Below, piece by piece: positions 17,482 to 25,452 of a stretch of DNA of 46,663 nucleotides. Every line of letters begins with the position of its first letter. Position 1 is the first letter of the stretch. Where the stretch lies: NCBI GenBank assembly GCA_900555035.1, contig USJX01000014.1, forward strand, positions 1 to 46,663, given 5' to 3'. Below the pieces are notes generated by a model. It searched no databases, was not told the origin of the DNA, and saw only the letters and a list, made by a program, of their open reading frames with translations. This DNA is from an uncultured Prevotella sp. GTDB taxonomy: Bacteria; Bacteroidota; Bacteroidia; Bacteroidales; Bacteroidaceae. A program made the position numbers and the translations under genes.

Positions 17482-18477
17482 TCAAGGCACTTCCACCTTG
17501 TTGATGATGCGGCTTACTATCTCCTCGCTGGTGATTTCGCTCGCCTCTGCCTCGTAAGAGAGACCGATGCGGTGGCGGAGAACATCGTGAGCCACGGCAC
17601 GCACATCTTCAGGAATCACATAACCGCGATGCTTGATGAAGGCGTAGGCACGGGCTGCCTTGGCAAGCGAGATGCTGGCACGAGGACTGCCGCCGAAGGT
17701 AATCATATCCTTCAAATCGCCCAAACCGTAACGGTCGGGATAACGGGTGGCGAAGACGATGTCGGCAATATACTGCTCAATCTTCTCGTCGATATAAACC
17801 TCGTTCACGATGCTGCGCGCCTTCAGGATTTCCTCTGCTGTAGTTACCGGAGTAACGGTAGGCAGACTGCCCTGGATATTCTCGCGGATGATGAGTTTCT
17901 CTTCCTCGATGGTAGGATAGTCAATGATGACCTTGAGAAGGAAACGGTCAACCTGCGCCTCTGGCAACTGATAGGTTCCCTCCTGCTCCACCGGGTTCTG
18001 GGTAGCCATTACCAGGAATGGATTAGGCAACTTGAAGGTCTGCTCGCCGATGGTAACCTGATGCTCCTGCATCGCCTCGAGCAAGGCACTCTGCACCTTG
18101 GCTGGCGCACGGTTGATTTCATCTGCCAATACGAAGTTGGCGAACACCGGACCGCGCTTTACATGGAAGGCTTCATCTTTCTGAGAATAGATCTGCGTTC
18201 CCACCACGTCGGCAGGCAGCAAATCGGGTGTAAACTGTATGCGGCTATAGTCTGCACTGACCAGCTGTGACAATGTCTTGATTGCGAGTGTCTTCGCCAA
18301 GCCCGGCACACCTTCGAGCAAGATGTGACCATCAGAGAGAAGACCAATGAGGAGACAGTCAACCAGGTGCTTCTGACCCACGATGACCTTGTTCATGCCC
18401 ATTACCAAATTGGTAACGAACTGACTCTGTTGTTCAATCCGGATGTTCAACTCACGGATATCAATAGCTTCTGCCAT
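17482..18477 (-). CDS. MoxR-family AAA+ ATPase
   Basis: A 331-residue cytosolic ATPase. Walker A GVPGLAKT (56-63), Walker B VLADEINRA (116-124), sensor region MATQNPVEQEGTY (157-169) and the arginine-bearing PEAQVDRFL are all present. MoxR ATPases act as chaperones that remodel VWA-domain proteins; here it is the first gene of the Bat operon and would act with the DUF58, BatA and BatB proteins. Transcription probably begins at the TACTTTTG box at 18562-18569. Confidence 0.95.
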   Translation of the reverse strand: MAEAIDIRELNIRIEQQSQFVTNLVMGMNKVIVGQKHLVDCLLIGLLSDGHILLEGVPGLAKTLAIKTLSQLVSADYSRIQFTPDLLPADVVGTQIYSQKDEAFHVKRGPVFANFVLADEINRAPAKVQSALLEAMQEHQVTIGEQTFKLPNPFLVMATQNPVEQEGTYQLPEAQVDRFLLKVIIDYPTIEEEKLIIRENIQGSLPTVTPVTTAEEILKARSIVNEVYIDEKIEQYIADIVFATRYPDRYGLGDLKDMITFGGSPRASISLAKAARAYAFIKHRGYVIPEDVRAVAHDVLRHRIGLSYEAEASEITSEEIVSRIINKVEVP

Positions 18478-18561
18478 AATTCTATAATATTTTTTACGTT
18501 TAATTCTACATTTGCATCGGGAATTAGGGTGTTAACTACACCCTCACCCTTAAATCAAACG

Positions 18562-18569
18562 CAAAAGTA
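18562..18569 (-). promoter_or_regulatory. Candidate -7 box for Bat operon
   Basis: The minus strand reads TACTTTTG (TAnnTTTG form), 85 bp before the moxR start. No well-spaced TTTG -33 element is seen. Confidence 0.45.
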
Positions 18570-18646
18570 CTGAATTATGGGCACAAAAGCGAAAAAAGCA
18601 AACTAAATAATATTAAAAAAGTTTCACAAAAGCTATTTTTAGAAAC

Positions 18647-18712
18647 TTTTAATGAAACACTTCCTATATTTTAATGAAACACTTCCTGTATTTTAAAGAA
18701 ACCCTTCCTATA
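18647..18712. repeat. 22-bp tandem repeat, three copies
   Basis: Copies at 18647-18668, 18669-18690 and 18691-18712 (unit TTTTAATGAAACACTTCCTA plus two bases), with two to four changes between them. A degenerate relative (TATGAAACGCTATCTGT, from about 18764) spans the stop codon of the MFS gene. No spacers, so not CRISPR. Confidence 0.9.
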
Positions 18713-18755
18713 TATGAAAACATTCTTAAACAAAATATCATATATAGGAAGGGTT
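18700..18755 (-). terminator. Hairpin downstream of MFS gene
   Basis: A perfect 17-bp stem (arms 18700-18716 and 18739-18755) with a 22-nt loop lies 18 bp past the MFS stop codon. One arm is part of the third 22-bp repeat copy. There is no long T tract, so termination is plausible but not certain. Confidence 0.5.
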
Positions 18756-18772
18756 GGATGGTGTATGAAACG

Positions 18773-19993
18773 CTATCTGTTGCGATGTTTCATATACCAA
18801 GGATGTACTAAGAAATTATACAATATTAGCGACAATCCTGTAAATATCATGGCCGGAACGAGCACTTCGTGTACGGCTGGGTTGAAGATGATGGATTTGG
18901 CATCCGGCATGCGCTTATACACATCATCCAAGAACATAAAGCCTGCCGAGATACCCAACGTCAAGCCCAGTTCCCATGCCAAGAAGAAGGAGCTGGTACT
19001 CGTGCCACGCTGACAGTGCTTGGCAAGCTTGATGTAGAAAAGCAGGAACCGACTACCGATGATACCCGTTCCCAGGCCCAGCAATACGGGCACAAGCACT
19101 TCTACGGCAAAATCCTGATCGTTGAGCGAAACGAACTCCGCCGCTCCTATCAATACCAAGCCCACAATTACCTGACTTTTCAGGTCGGCATCGGCAAAGA
19201 CGTATTTTTCGGCAATAACTGCTATCACCAATCCGGCAAGAACCATCAGGAAAACCGAAAGAGAGTGAGGGATAGAGAAGTACATTCCTACACTGATCAT
19301 GATCAGCACGATATTGACAAACAGCGGAACTCCCTGAGGCAGGAAGAAGCGGTCGGCAGAGAAAAGCGGCATGTGCTCAGCGGGAGCCTTGAAAGGAAAC
19401 TTTACCTGCGAAACCAGCACCAAAGCACAGAGTGCCAGCAGGGATGCCACCGGAAGCAGCAGGTTCATATTCAGGAAAATATTCACCAGCCATGCCATGA
19501 TCGGGCCTGTAGCAATGGAGAAGCGGGCAAACCAGGAGGTAATATAATTCGCCTCCGTGCGCTGGAACGACTCGCATGTATCTATGACCAGTGTGCTGGC
19601 AAGCGACATCTGTGCCAACCCCAGAAAGGCACCCATCACTACTCGCGTAGCCACAAGTGCCCAAAAGCCCAACTTGATATTCCAAAAAGTATCTAAATAA
19701 TAGAGGACAACGAGACTCACCGCCACGCAGCAGATGGAAAACAGGCATACCCTGTTGCGACGGTAGCGCTGCACCAGATAGGAGCAGAAGCCCCCCAGCA
19801 GGAATATACCTAATCCATAGGCTCCGATAGCCACGCCAACCTGCCAATGACGATAACCTTCTATCGTCATAAAATAAGGTATGCCGATGATGAGCATACA
19901 GACGCTCGTCATCAGCAGCAGATTGGCGAAGCAGAGTCGCCAGAAGTCACGATGCCACAATTTTACATGTATGGGTGTATTTTGTGTATCCAT
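18773..19993 (-). CDS. MFS transporter
   Basis: A 406-residue protein with about 12 hydrophobic helices and the loop between helices 2 and 3 (YLVQRYRRNRVCLFS), as in the major facilitator superfamily. A TTG two codons earlier (19999) could start the frame, but the ATG at 19993 is more likely. The gene begins 14 bp after panB, in the HAD-panB-MFS unit. The substrate cannot be read from the sequence; linkage to pantothenate synthesis makes an export or uptake role around that pathway conceivable, but this is only context. Confidence 0.85.
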   Translation of the reverse strand: MDTQNTPIHVKLWHRDFWRLCFANLLLMTSVCMLIIGIPYFMTIEGYRHWQVGVAIGAYGLGIFLLGGFCSYLVQRYRRNRVCLFSICCVAVSLVVLYYLDTFWNIKLGFWALVATRVVMGAFLGLAQMSLASTLVIDTCESFQRTEANYITSWFARFSIATGPIMAWLVNIFLNMNLLLPVASLLALCALVLVSQVKFPFKAPAEHMPLFSADRFFLPQGVPLFVNIVLIMISVGMYFSIPHSLSVFLMVLAGLVIAVIAEKYVFADADLKSQVIVGLVLIGAAEFVSLNDQDFAVEVLVPVLLGLGTGIIGSRFLLFYIKLAKHCQRGTSTSSFFLAWELGLTLGISAGFMFLDDVYKRMPDAKSIIFNPAVHEVLVPAMIFTGLSLILYNFLVHPWYMKHRNR

Positions 19994-20007
19994 AACCAAT
20001 CTAAAAC

Positions 20008-20826
20008 CTAATAGCTTTCCTCTACACTTGGATATTCTGTACTCTTAACGGCATCGATGTAAGCCTTCACACCCTTCTGCATCTCCTCGCCAACCTGGGC
20101 AAAGTGGCGCAGGAACTTTGGCTTGAAGCCCTGGGTCATACCAAGGGCATCAGCATAAACCAGCACTTGACCATCGCAGCCATTACCTGCTCCAATACCG
20201 ATAGTTACGGCTTTTACCTTACGTGATACTTCAGCCGCCAGCTTGGCTGGAACTTTCTCGAGAACGATGGCAAAGACACCTGCGTTATCAAGGGCGATGG
20301 CATCGCTGATGAGCTTCTGTGCCTCGGCTTCTTCCTTGGCACGGATGCCGTAGCCGCCAAACTTGTTGACGCTCTGTGGGGTCAAGCCCAAGTGACCATG
20401 CACAGGAATGCCTGCATCTACCATCGCCTTGACGGTATCAGCAATCTCCACACCACCTTCGAGTTTCAGGGCATCCACGCCCGTTTCCTTCATGATGCGG
20501 CACGCATTGCGGAGCGCCTCTTCCTTGCTGATCTGATAACTGCCGAATGGCATATCGCATACCACAAAGGCATGCTTGCAGGCACGGATCACGCTGCGGG
20601 CATGGTAAATCATCTGATCTACGGTGATAGGCAAGGTATCAGCATTACCTGCCATCACATTGCTGGCAGAATCGCCAATCAAGATACTATCGATGCCTGC
20701 TGCATCCAGGATGCCTGCCGTTGTAAAGTCGTAAGCTGTAAGCATTGTCACCTTCTCGCCTGCCGCCTTCATCTCGGCAAACGTCTTGGTTGTAATCTTT
20801 TTCTTATCTGTAGATAAATATCCCAT
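20008..20826 (-). CDS. panB: 3-methyl-2-oxobutanoate hydroxymethyltransferase
   Basis: A 272-residue TIM-barrel enzyme that uses 5,10-methylene-tetrahydrofolate to convert 2-oxoisovalerate to ketopantoate, the first step towards pantothenate and coenzyme A. Magnesium ligands correspond to D52 (LIGDSASNVM), D91 (VVCDMPFG) and E123 (LKLEGG), with K121; the catalytic acid is in IVLEKVP (E190). Length is normal. The start codon lies 2 bp after the HAD hydrolase stop, so translation is probably coupled. Confidence 0.96.
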   Translation of the reverse strand: MGYLSTDKKKITTKTFAEMKAAGEKVTMLTAYDFTTAGILDAAGIDSILIGDSASNVMAGNADTLPITVDQMIYHARSVIRACKHAFVVCDMPFGSYQISKEEALRNACRIMKETGVDALKLEGGVEIADTVKAMVDAGIPVHGHLGLTPQSVNKFGGYGIRAKEEAEAQKLISDAIALDNAGVFAIVLEKVPAKLAAEVSRKVKAVTIGIGAGNGCDGQVLVYADALGMTQGFKPKFLRHFAQVGEEMQKGVKAYIDAVKSTEYPSVEESY

Positions 20827-20828
20827 GA

Positions 20829-21521
20829 TTATTTATTTTTTTTATAATTTCCAACGATTTTCACTAAGTCGGCGAAGGTGAAGCCTTCGTAATTCGGAAT
20901 TACATAGTCGCTATAAGGTGCGATGGATTCCGCAGAATTGGTAGTAGAGAGACCGAGGGTGAATGCTCCCGATGCGCGTACTGCCTTCAAGCCATTGAAG
21001 CTGTCTTCCAGGCCTACGCACTCTGATGGCTGCGCGCCGAAGCAGGCGGCACCCTTGAGATAGCAGTCTGGATCTGGCTTGCTCTTGGCGAAGTCTTCGC
21101 TGGTCAGCACACGATCAAAATAGCCCTTGAACTCCGGGTACTGCTTATAGACATTGAGCATCTTCTGGATATTGCTACTCGTTACTACAGCGCACTTTAC
21201 GCCATTTTGCTTCAACTCTTTGATGAAGTTCTCCACGCCCGGAATATAAGGGTACTTCATATTCTGCTCAAACTCATTGAGTCGAGCCGTAATCTTATCC
21301 TGTTCTGATTTCGGGTCGATATAGCCTTCGATATGTGCGAAGACTGAATCCTCAGAGAAGTACTTATCGTAGATTTGCACCAAAGTTTGTCCCTTGATTC
21401 GATACTCGAAGTCAGGTATTTCCGGATGATATTCCCTTCCTATCTTTCCCCAGAAGATGGAATACTGTGATTCTGTCTCGAAAACCACGCCATCCAAATC
21501 GAATAAAGCTGCCTTTATCAT
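20829..21521 (-). CDS. HAD-superfamily hydrolase (beta-phosphoglucomutase-like)
   Basis: A 230-residue soluble protein. HAD motif I is DLDGVVFE with nucleophile D8 and acid D10; motif II is VVTSSN; motif III K in SKPDPDCYL; motif IV GLEDSFNGLKA. The helical cap between motif I and II (about 18-90) is of the phosphoglucomutase/phosphatase type. Substrate unknown; sugar phosphates are typical. It is the first gene of the unit with panB and the MFS transporter. Confidence 0.88.
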   Translation of the reverse strand: MIKAALFDLDGVVFETESQYSIFWGKIGREYHPEIPDFEYRIKGQTLVQIYDKYFSEDSVFAHIEGYIDPKSEQDKITARLNEFEQNMKYPYIPGVENFIKELKQNGVKCAVVTSSNIQKMLNVYKQYPEFKGYFDRVLTSEDFAKSKPDPDCYLKGAACFGAQPSECVGLEDSFNGLKAVRASGAFTLGLSTTNSAESIAPYSDYVIPNYEGFTFADLVKIVGNYKKNK

Positions 21522-21622
21522 TTTATTTATGTACTTATTTATATACGTATTTATATTCTTATTTTATAATCAATGTTATCATTTTCAAGCCTTTTTCTGC
21601 TCTATAACATCTTTTCCGAGTG

Positions 21623-21630
21623 CAAAGGTA
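21623..21630 (-). promoter_or_regulatory. Candidate -7 box for HAD-panB-MFS unit
   Basis: The minus strand reads TACCTTTG, matching TAnnTTTG, 102 bp upstream of the HAD start. The nearest TTTG upstream is 24 bp away, wider than usual. Confidence 0.5.
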
Positions 21631-21691
21631 CACATTTTTTTAATAAGTCGGGTCCAAAATCCAAATAAATATATAAAAAAAGCTATATTAT

Positions 21692-21722
21692 TTTGATTTG
21701 TCACTAATTTGAGCTAACTTTG
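21692..21722 (+). promoter_or_regulatory. Promoter of rsmG unit
   Basis: TTTG at 21692-21695 and TAACTTTG at 21715-21722 are separated by 19 bp, a full match to the Bacteroidota primary sigma factor promoter form. The predicted leader is about 30 nt. Confidence 0.85.
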
Positions 21723-21759
21723 CACCTTATTATTATATAATATAAAGCATTAAACAGGA

Positions 21760-22383
21760 ATGAACATCATAGAGAAATATTTCACTCATCTCACCGATGA
21801 GCAAAAGAAGCAAATCGCAGCCCTCGACGAGTTGTATCGCGACTGGAACAACAAAATCAATGTCATCAGCCGCAAAGACATCGACAACCTCTACGAGCAC
21901 CACGTGCTTCACTCCATGGCCATTGCCAAGGCCATCAATTTCCGCCCAGGCACAGAAATCCTCGACTTCGGTTGCGGTGGCGGATTCCCTGGCATCCCGC
22001 TCGCCATCCTCTTCCCTGAGTGCAAGTTCAAGCTCATCGACGGAACCGGCAAGAAGATCCGTGTCTGCAACGAGGTGGCTTCTGCCATCGGGCTGAAGAA
22101 TCTCGTGGCTGAACATCTGCGTGGCGAGGACGAGAAGGGAAAGTATGATTTCGTGGTGAGCCGTGCCGTGATGCAGCTGCCCGACCTGATGAAGATTATC
22201 AAGAAGAATTTCAAGAAGAAGGGTCAGAACGCCCTGCCAAACGGCTTGATCTGTCTGAAAGGCGGCAACCTGCAGGAAGAGCTCAAGGACTATCGCAACG
22301 TGGCGGAAATCACTCCGCTCAGCACCTTCTTCGAGGAAGAATGGTTCAAGCAAGACAAGCAACTCATCTATGTTCCAGCATAG
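21760..22383 (+). CDS. rsmG: 16S rRNA (guanine527-N7)-methyltransferase
   Basis: A 207-residue S-adenosylmethionine-dependent methyltransferase that methylates G527 in the 530 loop of 16S rRNA; loss gives low-level streptomycin resistance in other species. The SAM-binding motif EILDFGCGGGFPG is at 66-78; HHVLHS near 47-52 and VVSRAV are family hallmarks. It has a clear promoter and heads a plus-strand series with the MBL-fold hydrolase and ruvC. Confidence 0.95.
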   Translation: MNIIEKYFTHLTDEQKKQIAALDELYRDWNNKINVISRKDIDNLYEHHVLHSMAIAKAINFRPGTEILDFGCGGGFPGIPLAILFPECKFKLIDGTGKKIRVCNEVASAIGLKNLVAEHLRGEDEKGKYDFVVSRAVMQLPDLMKIIKKNFKKKGQNALPNGLICLKGGNLQEELKDYRNVAEITPLSTFFEEEWFKQDKQLIYVPA

Positions 22384-22416
22384 AAGATGGAAGAATGCAT
22401 CAGTCTTACTAATCAT

Positions 22417-22451
22417 AAAGTTCAAAGTTCAATATTCAAAGTTCAAAGTAA
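22417..22451. repeat. Heptamer array, 5 x 7 bp
   Basis: Units on the plus strand: AAAGTTC, AAAGTTC, AATATTC, AAAGTTC, AAAGTAA. The array ends one base before the ATG (22453) of the MBL-fold hydrolase. Confidence 0.9.
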
Positions 22452-22452
22452 A

Positions 22453-23097
22453 ATGTTACATATCGAAAGATTCCAAGTCAACATGTTGCAGGAAAACTGC
22501 TATGTTGTAAGCGATGAGACCAAGGAATGCGTTATCATCGACTGCGGTGCGTTCTATCCTGAAGAGCGCAACGCCATCACTCACTATATCCAGAAGAACG
22601 AGCTGAAGCCGGTGCATCTGCTCGTTACCCATGGCCATCTGGACCATAACTTCGGCAACGACACCATCTACAAGGAGTTCGGACTGAAGCCGGAAGTGGC
22701 ACAGGGCGACGAGAAACTGATGAAGGGACTCAAGCACCAGGCAGAAACCTTCTACCAGATGCAGCTGGACATCGACTTCCCTCCTATCGGCCATTTCTTC
22801 GAAGAAGATGAAGTCATCAAATTCGGTAATCACGAATTCAAGATCATCGAGACCCCAGGCCACAGCAACGGCTCCGTTACCTTCTATTGCGAGGCAGAGC
22901 ACGTAGCCTTTACGGGCGATACCCTATTCAAGAGTTCTATCGGCAGAACCGACTTCCCTGGCGGCAGCATGTTCCGCATCATCAACAGTCTGCGCCACCT
23001 GGGCATGCTTCCAGACGAGACTCAGGTGCTTCCGGGTCATGGCGAGGCAACCAGCATAGGCGAGGAGTTGGCGCACAACCCTTACATGGACCGATAA
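22453..23097 (+). CDS. Metallo-beta-lactamase-fold hydrolase (glyoxalase II-like)
   Basis: A 214-residue protein. The frame is open from 22387, but those 22 codons run through the heptamer array and the family N-terminus is MLHIERFQVNMLQENCYVV, so the start is set at 22453. Zinc ligands: H60, H62, D64 and H65 in THGHLDHN, H137 in TPGHSNG, D156 in TGDTL and H196 in PGHGE, a complete binuclear site. Such short members hydrolyse thioesters or related bonds; the exact substrate is unknown. Ten bases separate it from ruvC. Confidence 0.9.
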   Translation: MLHIERFQVNMLQENCYVVSDETKECVIIDCGAFYPEERNAITHYIQKNELKPVHLLVTHGHLDHNFGNDTIYKEFGLKPEVAQGDEKLMKGLKHQAETFYQMQLDIDFPPIGHFFEEDEVIKFGNHEFKIIETPGHSNGSVTFYCEAEHVAFTGDTLFKSSIGRTDFPGGSMFRIINSLRHLGMLPDETQVLPGHGEATSIGEELAHNPYMDR

Positions 23098-23106
23098 GCC
23101 ATCAAG

Positions 23107-23748
23107 ATGATTCAAAAGAAAACAAATACGGAGAAGATAATCCTGGGCATAGACCCGGGTACCAACGTGATGGGCTACGGCGTGATTCGCGTGACGGGCA
23201 ACAAGGCAGAGCTGGTGGTGATGGGCATCATCGACATGCGCAAGGAGAAGGACCCCTATCTGAGACTGGGTAAGATTTTTGAGCGTGTGACGGGCATCAT
23301 CGACTCCTACCTGCCCGACGAGATGGCCATCGAGGCCCCTTTCTTCGGAAAGAACGTGCAGTCGATGCTCAAGCTGGGAAGAGCCCAGGGCGTTGCCATC
23401 GCTGCCGCCATCCACCACGACGTGCCCATCCACGAATATGCTCCGCTGAAAATCAAGATGGCTATCACCGGACAGGGACAGGCTTCCAAGGAACAGGTGG
23501 CGGCGATGCTGCAGCGAATGCTCAACATCAAGGAAGATGAAATGCCGAAGTTTATGGATGCCACCGATGCCCTGGGTGCCGCCTACTGCCACTTTCTGCA
23601 GATGGGCAGACCCGAAACGGGCGCCAAGCACTACAGCAGCTGGAAGGACTTCGCCCAGAAGAACCAGGGGCGCATTGGTGGAGGCAACGGCATGACCGGA
23701 CCGCAAGCCAAACTCCTGGCTGCCATCAACCGTACTACGCACAAGTAG
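23107..23748 (+). CDS. ruvC: Holliday junction resolvase RuvC
   Basis: A 213-residue nuclease that cuts four-way DNA junctions during recombination, with RuvAB. Catalytic acidic residues align as D16 (GIDPGT), E76 (IEAPFF), D151 and D154 (DATDALGAA). It has an extra C-terminal tail of about 45 residues beyond the E. coli protein (173 residues). The stop codon lies in a 34-bp tandem duplication. ruvA and ruvB are not in the window. Confidence 0.96.
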   Translation: MIQKKTNTEKIILGIDPGTNVMGYGVIRVTGNKAELVVMGIIDMRKEKDPYLRLGKIFERVTGIIDSYLPDEMAIEAPFFGKNVQSMLKLGRAQGVAIAAAIHHDVPIHEYAPLKIKMAITGQGQASKEQVAAMLQRMLNIKEDEMPKFMDATDALGAAYCHFLQMGRPETGAKHYSSWKDFAQKNQGRIGGGNGMTGPQAKLLAAINRTTHK

Positions 23749-23805
23749 CATTCGTTGCAAAACACTTCAAGCGCACAAGTAGCATTCATTGCGAACACAT
23801 ATAAT
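23738..23805. repeat. 34-bp stop-proximal tandem duplication (ruvC)
   Basis: Copies at 23738-23771 and 23772-23805. Both begin CGCACAAGTAGCATTC; 22 of the first 24 bases are identical and the similarity then decays. The TAG in copy 1 is the ruvC stop codon (23746-23748). Confidence 0.85.
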
Positions 23806-23845
23806 ATATGTATTGCACAACACATAAATCACAATTTTAAGAGAG

Positions 23846-25330
23846 ATGCAAAAGATTATTAGCATTAAGGATGGCGTGACTCGTATGCCGGAATGGCGTA
23901 TGGCCGAGCCAGTGAACTTTGAATCTTGCGAAGGCGAGCACATCGCCATCGTGGGACCAAACGGTGGTGGAAAGTCGATGTTTGTTGACATCATTGTTGG
24001 CAGACACCCTCTGTTAATGCACGACCCGGATTATGATTTCTCGCCCAGCACCAAGACGCTGGTGAGCGACAACATCAAGTATATCACCTTCCGTGATACC
24101 TACGGAGGCGATAACGACCGCACTTACTTCCTGCAGCAGCGATGGAACCAGCTGGAAATAGACGAGAATACACCAATTGTGAAGGATAAGTTGGAGGAGG
24201 CTTACAACATGGCGGGCGAAGACACTCCTGAGCGCCGCGAGTTGCAGAAGCACATCTATGAACTCTTCCACATGGAGCATCTGCTCGATAAATACACCAT
24301 CCTGCTGAGCAGCGGCGAGCTGCGCAAATTCAAGCTGGCATCTACCCTCTTCTCTGAGCCACGTGTCCTCATCATGGACAATCCGTTTATCGGACTCGAT
24401 GCCGACACCCGCGACCAGCTGAAGGAACTCCTCAAGACGCTTGCCCAGGAGCATGCCCTGCAGATTATCCTCGTATTGAGCAAGAGCGATGACATTCCTG
24501 ATTTCATCACCCATGTGGTGGAGGTAAAGGACATGAAGGTGATGCCAAAGTTGAGCAAGGAGGAATATCTGGCTCAGCGCACCCCTATCCCAAGCAGAAT
24601 GTTGAGCGACGAACTGGAACAGGACATCATCAACCTGCCTTATAGCGACCGAGAATATAAGAGTCAGGAAGTGGTAAAGATGAACAAGGTTCGCATTCAA
24701 TATGGCGAGCGCATCATCCTGAAGGATTTAGACTGGACCGTGAACAATGGTGAGCACTGGGCACTGAGCGGACAGAACGGAGCGGGCAAGAGTACTTTGT
24801 TGAGTCTGGTTTGCGCAGACAACCCTCAGAGTTATGCCTGCGACATTGCCCTCTTCGGCAATCCTCGTGGCAGCGGCGAGAGTATCTGGGATATCAAGAA
24901 GCACATCGGTTATGTTTCGCCAGAGCTTCATCGTTCTTACCAGCGCGATCTTCCGGCCATCCGCATCGTGGCTAGCGGTTTGATGGATTCCGTAGGTCTT
25001 TATGTAAAGCCAAAGGAGGAAGATATGGGCAAGTGCCGTTTCTGGATGAAGGTATTCGGTTTGGAAGGATTGGAGGAGCGTGGTTTCCTGAAGTTATCAA
25101 GTGGCGAACAGCGCCTGGTTCTCCTGGCCCGTGCTTTCGTAAAAGATCCTGAGCTTTTGATTCTGGATGAGCCATTGCATGGTCTCGACAATCACAACCG
25201 CCGTTTGGTGAAGGATATCATCGAGGCTTTCTGCAAGCGCAACAACAAGACCATGATTATGGTGACGCATTATAAGGAGGAATTGCCTGCATGCATCGAC
25301 CACAGTATCTTCTTGAAGAGACATGCATAA
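23846..25330 (+). CDS. Tandem ABC ATPase, ModF/PhrA-like
   Basis: A 494-residue protein with two ABC domains and no membrane helix, the same length and layout as E. coli ModF (PhrA). Domain 1: Walker A GPNGGGKS (37-44), signature LSSGE (154-158), Walker B IMDNP (176-180) in which Asn replaces the catalytic Glu. Domain 2: Walker A GQNGAGKST (309-317), signature LSSGEQ (418-423), Walker B LILDEP (438-443) intact. Only the second site is therefore expected to hydrolyse ATP well. No molybdate transport genes are nearby. Function is unproven; ModF was linked both to molybdate and to photorepair. Confidence 0.85.
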   Translation: MQKIISIKDGVTRMPEWRMAEPVNFESCEGEHIAIVGPNGGGKSMFVDIIVGRHPLLMHDPDYDFSPSTKTLVSDNIKYITFRDTYGGDNDRTYFLQQRWNQLEIDENTPIVKDKLEEAYNMAGEDTPERRELQKHIYELFHMEHLLDKYTILLSSGELRKFKLASTLFSEPRVLIMDNPFIGLDADTRDQLKELLKTLAQEHALQIILVLSKSDDIPDFITHVVEVKDMKVMPKLSKEEYLAQRTPIPSRMLSDELEQDIINLPYSDREYKSQEVVKMNKVRIQYGERIILKDLDWTVNNGEHWALSGQNGAGKSTLLSLVCADNPQSYACDIALFGNPRGSGESIWDIKKHIGYVSPELHRSYQRDLPAIRIVASGLMDSVGLYVKPKEEDMGKCRFWMKVFGLEGLEERGFLKLSSGEQRLVLLARAFVKDPELLILDEPLHGLDNHNRRLVKDIIEAFCKRNNKTMIMVTHYKEELPACIDHSIFLKRHA

Positions 25331-25354
25331 TTGAAGGAAAGGCATACTCCTTTG

Positions 25355-25375
25355 CTGCGGATTGCAAATCCGCAG
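25355..25375. repeat. REP-like palindrome
   Basis: Arms CTGCGGATT (25355-25363) and AATCCGCAG (25367-25375) with a 3-base loop. It shares the GCGGATT/AATCCGC core with the palindrome at 28-46. Confidence 0.75.
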
Positions 25376-25390
25376 AGCCTAAAAAAATTA

Positions 25391-25428
25391 AAAGAGGGTG
25401 TGTCATAAGTCCATGACACACCCTCTTT
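25391..25428. terminator. Bidirectional terminator
   Basis: A perfect 16-bp stem (25391-25406 with 25413-25428) and 6-nt loop, with an A tract on the left and T-rich sequence on the right, lies between two convergent genes, so it can end transcription from both sides. Confidence 0.92.
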
Positions 25429-25452
25429 TCTTTACTTATTTGAAAGAAATTT

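Noticed and set aside
17482..18477. MoxR-DUF58-VWA set as a new defence system
   Set aside because: Gene order and architecture match the known Bat aerotolerance locus; no nuclease, reverse transcriptase or other effector accompanies it.
18647..18712. Possible CRISPR array
   Set aside because: The 22-bp units are directly adjacent with no spacers and no cas genes are in the window.
21733..22425. 230-codon minus-strand frame
   Set aside because: Antisense of rsmG, which has a full promoter and clear SAM motif on the plus strand.
22387..22452. 22-codon extension of the MBL-fold hydrolase
   Set aside because: It is a reading of the heptamer array; family N-terminus starts at 22453.
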